Source: Jacaranda mimosifolia (lineage: Eukaryota; Streptophyta; Magnoliopsida; Lamiales; Bignoniaceae). Taken from it: a DNA stretch of 64,000 bases. Shown here piece by piece: positions 58,964-64,000 of this stretch. The stretch covers positions 10,567,001 to 10,631,000 of the forward strand of contig CM032126.1 in NCBI GenBank assembly GCA_018894105.1. Reading direction: 5' to 3'. The notes beneath the pieces were generated by a model. It saw nothing but the letters and a program-made list of their open reading frames with translations. It had not been told where the DNA came from and ran no database searches. The translations under genes and the position numbers were made by a program. How positions within the stretch are numbered: position 1 is the first letter of the stretch; each line of letters begins with the position of its first letter.

Positions 58964-61797
58964 GAGAGAGAAGGAAAGAGAAAAAAAACACTGGAAAGTA
59001 CAGACGCATCTATGTCAGCACGGGTGTTTATTTTTGTCTCTGTGTATTTGGTGGTCTGTAGATGCATATAGAATATGTGTGTGCATATGTGAATGTTGTG
59101 TGTACATGCATGATATATCTTTTCTTTTCTGCAATTTGTAATTGTTTTCTTAATCATGCGATCTAAAAGAAATCTAAATCAACCCTTCAACAATCTCTAG
59201 TGATCTGTAATATGATATGGCTTAGTGTGCCAAATATACTTTAGGGATGGGCACTGTGACCATTCTCAGTGAGTCTAGAGATGATGCATTCTTCCTGAGG
59301 TTGTTTTATTTCTCACCTTTTCTCTGTTTTCTTTGTTTGGGGGTGGGGTGGATTTATTTTTGACAATCTGGAATGACCCACAATCTAGACAACATATACG
59401 TAACGACAGCATTATATAATTGAGCACTTAATTAACTTTAGGGATGGGCTTTTATCCTGTTTTCAGTTAGTCCAGCAATAAAGCGTTAATTTTTCTTCGA
59501 TTTATATTTGGTGTGAGACTAAGTCACACTTCTGTCCACCTGTGGATAATTTAGATTCCACTGGAAAACGCCACTTTTCGCTTCTGAAAATAGAACCTTA
59601 CAAATCCCAAATGGAAATTAGTTGTCAACCCACTTTAGAAACTTTGTTTTGTTATCATTGTCTACAATTTCTCAGACTCCATGGAACTTTCAATTGTGCT
59701 TGGGCTTCAGTATGCTGACCTCTTGATTCTCCATGAGTTCTTTCTTCCTCATATTGCAGGTGGTAATGTTGTCCTCCTGTATGCATCTAAATATCATGAT
59801 ATACCTGTTGTGGTAAATGTCTCTGGTCGTTATGATCTCAAGAGAGGAATTGAAGAACGGCTGGGCAAAACTTTCTTGGAAAGACTCAAGAAGGATGGAT
59901 ATATTGATGTTAAAACTAGAACAGGTGATCATGTGCTTTCTTTAGTTGCATCTCTTCAGAAGGTCTAACTCATATTAGAGATCATGACTTTCGATGCCAG
60001 CATAACTGTGTCGCTTGATATTGGAGGTTATGTTCTTCTAGCAAGTTTAAGTTCTGCCACTTCTTTATTTCTGCAGTGGTGTAGGAATGTTGCTAATACA
60101 TTAATGCTTCTGTATTGTCTGCGACTTAGGAAGCATAGGTCTCGACAGAAGTTCTATATCACTCATGGGTGACCTAAAGTTTTCAACTTTTTCCTCCATT
60201 TTTCTCTTGTAAATAATTTTTTATTTTATGTCTTCCAAAACTTTCTGGCAGTCCTGAACCCTAGGTGGATACTACTCTACTTGATCTTAGTAATCTTCAC
60301 CGTAAGAGGAAGTGCAGCCTGGAAAAAGAAAATGAAACTCAATTTCTCCTCACCCAATCCAGATCAAAACAAGCTGTTCATTTTCATAATTAGGCAGGAT
60401 AGTTTTTTATGAACTTCATTATAAGGGTTCAACCCTAATTGTTAACTCCACATCTGCTATGGAGCTTCTCTTATATCTAGTTCCTCAACTTGGTTTACAG
60501 CATGGACGTGGACAACCTAATCTTGAGTTTGTGAGCTATTTTAAAGGATCAAATTGGAATATTAATGTCTATTTGAAGGATTTCCCTTCAGCTCCACTTA
60601 TGGTACACTTCAATAGAAAATGATATGATTCTTGTCTAACTTTCCTTGGATAGTGGAGTATTTTAACATAGTGGAGAACTGATTCACCATCTGTTGATTT
60701 CGAACAGCACATTTTTCAGTTGCCTTAAGTTGGAGATACATATACCTCTAATAGATGAATATTTCATTAAGAGGGGCAAGGGAGTAGTACGTGCACAGTA
60801 TAAGTCTTACTTTTTCTTTTTTCCCTCTGGATATTATTAATTGCACATGATGTTCTTCAATAAGTAAAGTCTACTCTTTTTTTTTTTCAGGAGAAGTAGA
60901 TTATCGAGTCACTGAAGAAAGTATGATGGAGCGACTCAATACAAACATGCATGAAGCATGCCTTTCAATTGATGAGAAATGCAGGTAAGCATAATGTTAA
61001 CACTGTTTCACGTTGTTTGTCGACCTTCTGCAGGAACAAAGTTCAAGAATCACCTTTATGTTCGACCCTTATGACCCCAATTTCAAATCTCAAACCTATT
61101 GGCCAAAACTCTCACTTATTTCTGATTGTTATTGCAATTCTTTATCTTGTAAATTTTTTTAATTGGCTTTTCTGGAATCAGTGTAGTACTTGATTCTTTG
61201 TTAATGCGGTGACTTTTCCATGAGAGATCCGAGTTTTGAAGGGTTCTTTGTCCTGCTGTTATCATGTTAGGCACCACATGATGCGACATTCTAGAGAAAA
61301 AGGTTCTATATGGGATTATAAAAAAAATTCAAGGATCTCACCTCTATTGTTTATGAATTTTAGCAAATAAACTGGAGGATAAACATAAGAAAAGGCATCT
61401 GAACAGTAGATTTCAGCATCTGAGAAGAATTTCTTCACCTATAGCTATTTCAAGAATATAAGAATCAGTGAAACTCAAGTGAGAAATTATTCCAGTAATT
61501 TCCAATCTTGGTTGAAATTCTGAAATTCCAACTTCACTAACTGGCGACCATTCATGTCTGAATTGTCAAATATATGAAGTCTTTTCAAGTTATACTTTGA
61601 ACTCTGATAATTTGAGAGTTATTCTGTCTTCTGCTTGCTGTTTATAGACTCTTTGCATCATCTCTTGCACTGAATTGAAATCTTCCAACTAGTTTCAAAA
61701 GCTTATGACTTTCTTTGAACTTGTGAATTTAGATCACAAGTATATAGTGGTTTATCATCTGTGTGATTGCAAATGTTTCAACAGTATGATATATATT

Positions 61798-61836
<39 letters not shown>

Positions 61837-62098
61837 TTTTCTACTTCACCATACATCATGGAAATATAGATCTAACTCATCAAAATGTACAAAAAGGGTG
61901 TTAACAGTTCACGGATCAGCGGATGAAGTTATCCCAGTAGAAGATGCTGCAGAGTTTGCCAAAATCATACCAAACCACCAATTACAAATCATTGAAGGAG
62001 CTAATCACGGGTATTCTTCACATCAAGATGAATTAGCCTCAACTGTTTTGCCTTTCATAAAGAAATGCATACAACAGGTTGAAGATGTCTCCAACTAG
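52133..62098 (+). CDS. Alpha/beta hydrolase superfamily protein, probable plastid form
   Basis: Seven coding exons are 52133-52295, 53550-53668, 55729-55811, 58549-58670, 59760-59924, 60891-60984 and 61897-62098. They join in phase to 948 nt, 315 residues plus stop. Each junction has GT/AG borders. Exon 1 gives 54 residues with no Asp or Glu and many Ser, Asn, Lys and Tyr, which looks like a plastid transit peptide. Then come an oxyanion-type LCHGFRSSK (about 86-94), FDFSGNGESEG, the nucleophile elbow LGHSKGG with Ser161, HGSADE with Asp258, and GANHGYS with His286. The triad is complete in the expected order and spacing for a serine hydrolase of the alpha/beta fold. It resembles small plant hydrolases annotated only by fold, and the substrate is unknown. 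Introns 2 and 3 carry hAT MITEs. The last acceptor (ACAAAAAG|G) is weak. Confidence 0.9.
52296..53549 (+). other. Hydrolase intron 1 with an in-frame alternative start near its end
   Basis: The intron begins GTAAGAG and ends TTTCAG. An ATG at 53474 within it runs without a stop through the acceptor into exon 2. It would give MAAVVRICLPIILWCLLIHI followed by NYNVSASMQQK, a short hydrophobic leader. Otherwise nothing is recognised in the intron. Confidence 0.55.
54800..54807 (+). repeat. hAT target duplication, left (intron 2)
   Basis: CATTTGAC, identical to 55441-55448. Confidence 0.9.
54808..55440. mobile_element. hAT-type non-autonomous element in hydrolase intron 2 (633 bp)
   Basis: The ends TAGGGGTGTTC and GAACACCCCTA form a perfect 11-bp inverted pair, with the 8-bp word CATTTGAC repeated directly outside. 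Both features are typical of hAT transposons. The interior is rich in ATCCAATCC and ACCGATCC/ATCGGTTT words on both arms, so the arms can pair extensively, and no transposase is encoded. The minus-strand frames across it are products of these repeats. Confidence 0.92.
55441..55448 (+). repeat. hAT target duplication, right (intron 2)
   Basis: CATTTGAC, identical to 54800-54807. Confidence 0.9.
58008..58015 (+). repeat. hAT target duplication, left (intron 3)
   Basis: TGCTGGAG, identical to 58360-58367. Confidence 0.88.
58016..58359. mobile_element. hAT-type MITE in hydrolase intron 3 (344 bp)
   Basis: The left end CAGGGGTGCAACTGAGCCGA and the right end CGACTCGTTTGCGCTCCTA form an imperfect inverted pair. 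The 8-bp word TGCTGGAG is repeated exactly on both sides. Arms are rich in GAGCTCGAG, CAAGCTTGGCTC and related words, with an AT-rich centre (about 58190-58245). There is no coding capacity. Confidence 0.9.
58360..58367 (+). repeat. hAT target duplication, right (intron 3)
   Basis: TGCTGGAG, identical to 58008-58015. Confidence 0.88.
58930..58960. repeat. Poly-A run of 31 bases in hydrolase intron 4
   Basis: An uninterrupted A run is followed by GGGGAGAGAGAAGGAAAGAG. It is a likely length-variable site, and reading frames across it are unreliable. Confidence 0.85.
61799..61833. repeat. (CT)17 microsatellite in hydrolase intron 6
   Basis: A perfect CT run ends 63 bp before the last acceptor (AG at 61895-61896). 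It is the only long pyrimidine tract near that acceptor. Confidence 0.9.
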
Positions 62099-64000
62099 GT
62101 TGGTTATTATCCAGATCTACATGTTTGAAACTATGTTATGAGTATTCTGCAAATTACCTTCCAATCGTGAACAGATGATGCTTGATGTTCGGCAACTAGG
62201 CTTAAATGTGTGGAAGATACCTCCCCCATAAGATGGTTGATTGAAAAAGTTGTATTGGAGTGTGATCAAATACTGTGATTGCTAATAATTCACCATCAAT
62301 AAATGTCTGTTCTTCTCACAAACGTTTCCCAAAAATCTCTGCGAATTTGGATGTTGTTTTAGCCGATGGAAATGAAAGGTGATTATGATATATATGTTGT
62401 GGTTGGCTGGTTTGAGGTTGTACTGTGCATGTGAAGAGATTGCTTTCTCCAGGCTCCAGTCATTTGAGGGGTGAAATTTGAATTTTTCAACAAGAACTGT
62501 ACTACTCATGATAACTTAAGATTATATTTTATAGCACTTTGCTCCTTGACATTGCTTTTAGCCAAACTACATTTAATCTCTAATAACTATCTGGCAAATT
62601 TTAGGGTACGCAACTCCAAAAATTGCTCTCTCAAAACAATTCCCTGTTAAACTTATAATTTTTCAAAAGTTTCATCCATTTTATTAATAATTATTTCATT
62701 TGTTTACCATTTGTAGGTAATTAGATGATTATTTTTAACTATAGTGCACTCTTAATAACAATTGAACACTTTTTTTTTTTTACCGTAATTGTGTAATTTT
62801 GATGAATTCTGAATATTTAAAGTTTTGAGTTTTTGAATTAACTTTAAAAAAAATTATTTGTTTTCACTTTATTTTTTAATTTTCTTTTAATATAACCAAT
62901 ATGATATAACTAATACCTCATATTGTATTTATTCAAAATTGCAGTGTAAATTTTATCTTATTAGATAATTTAATTGTTATCTCATCAAATAATTTAAAGT
63001 TTAAAAAGTTTAATAAGCATCAAAGTAGGTATTCCAATAACATAATTTTATTCTATAAATTTAACTTATTGCAAATTAATCGACAAATTTACATTTATTT
63101 TTGACATTCTACAATTATTTTTTCCTCTTTTTATATTCACATTACTATAGCTTTGTCCTTATTCTATATTTTTGTATTTTTTTTGTTATTTAATCGTAAA
63201 ACCTCCCATTGCAATAAGCATAATATGATAATATTTTTTTCTTTTTAATTTAAAATTTAGTGGAATTTATGTTAACAGTACTATTTGACAAATTATGCTG
63301 CAAATAAGTTCTTAATAATTTTTTTCATAATACATCTTTATAGTTTTTTTATTTTATTTACTATTCCAATTTAGATAAATATCCTTCTAATTTTCACTAG
63401 ATAACATGCTCTTTTACATTTATGTAATTAGAAACTTAAATTAATATTACATAAAATACTTATTTTTTACATAAATATATATTCCATATCTTGATAATTT
63501 AGACTTAAAAAATAATTGTTCATATATTGACATGATGAAAAAATGATTTATAACATAAACAGAAATTATCTACTAAATGTGAATTAAAAAGAAATTATTA
63601 AGCTTGACTTTACTTACCTGAAGAGTTATATAGTTTTATTTTTCAATTTAGTTTTACATTTTTATTTTTAAAAAAATCAACAATTATCTAAAAAAACTAG
63701 TTACTAAATAAGTTATGTCAAAACAAGTGATCGAGACTACGCCATAATTTATTGTAGTGGGTCTACGTTCATGGCCCCTACCTTAAAGAAGGAAAAAGAA
63801 AAGATCCGTTGAAATAATACATTATTTATTTTGTATTTATATAGATACAAACACTTTTTTTAATTAAAATGACACATTATTAAATTATTTTATTTCTTAA
63901 TTGAATAATTATGTTCTCGGCAACTTAGAATTTTAAATATCTTTATAATATTTTTGATCTTTTATATATTAATATTAAATATATTTTATAAATAGGAAAA
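62099..64000. other. Hydrolase 3' UTR and AT-rich intergenic DNA
   Basis: The first few hundred bases are presumably 3' UTR. From about 62560 to the end the sequence is strongly AT-rich with no gene, no clear inverted-repeat element and no RNA gene that I can recognise. Confidence 0.5.

Noticed and set aside
58727..59157. Lys-rich and Phe-rich frames across the poly-A run
   Set aside because: The 31-base A run creates them, and no homology is seen.
1..64000. tRNA or rRNA genes, CRISPR arrays, bacterial-type operons
   Set aside because: I looked for B-box-like GGTTCGAATCC words, rRNA-like blocks and regularly spaced short repeats and saw none. A covariance-model scan for tRNA and snRNA would be decisive.

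Overview
This window looks like nuclear DNA of a flowering plant, most likely a eudicot. It is AT-rich and holds only two intact protein genes, both intron-containing and in the right third. The left two thirds are layers of plant transposons, and one short piece of plastid DNA carries the rpoC1-rpoC2 junction. I could not identify the species.

Layout. (1) 1-2141: repeat debris with a 79-bp tandem repeat. (2) 2142-15550: two decayed Ty1/copia elements head to tail sharing a middle LTR (LTR-gag/pol-LTR-gag/pol-LTR). (3) 17586-19464: a non-autonomous Mutator-like element with roughly 100-bp inverted ends and a perfect 10-bp target duplication. (4) About 20.0-29.6 kb: a broken, minus-strand Mutator-type transposase gene whose 3' part is a tandem series of small exon-intron modules. 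A 5.8-kb CACTA element (21751-27522, 3-bp target duplication GAC) sits inside that series. (5) About 32144-43692: a second, larger CACTA element with a broken transposase gene and a broken accessory gene, both plus strand. Its 5' leader contains the plastid insertion. (6) 43854-45480: the 3' end of a third copia-type element, minus strand.

Genes. 46065-50182 encodes a 1199-residue DEAH-box RNA helicase of the PRP22/DHX8 family, which in eukaryotes releases spliced mRNA from the spliceosome. It has two coding exons. 52133-62098 encodes a 315-residue alpha/beta hydrolase in seven coding exons. Its catalytic Ser161-Asp258-His286 is intact and its first exon looks like a plastid transit peptide. 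Two hAT-type MITEs with perfect 8-bp target duplications lie in its introns 2 and 3, and another MITE lies just upstream of its start. The two genes point the same way with about 1.95 kb between stop and start codons. Nothing in the sequence suggests a shared function.

The points most worth a second look are the tandem exon modules interrupted by CACTA, the plastid fragment inside the second CACTA, lesions shared by the two copia copies, and an in-frame alternative start of the hydrolase that would replace the transit peptide with a secretory-type leader. All exon boundaries were worked out by hand from splice signals, reading phase and family resemblance.
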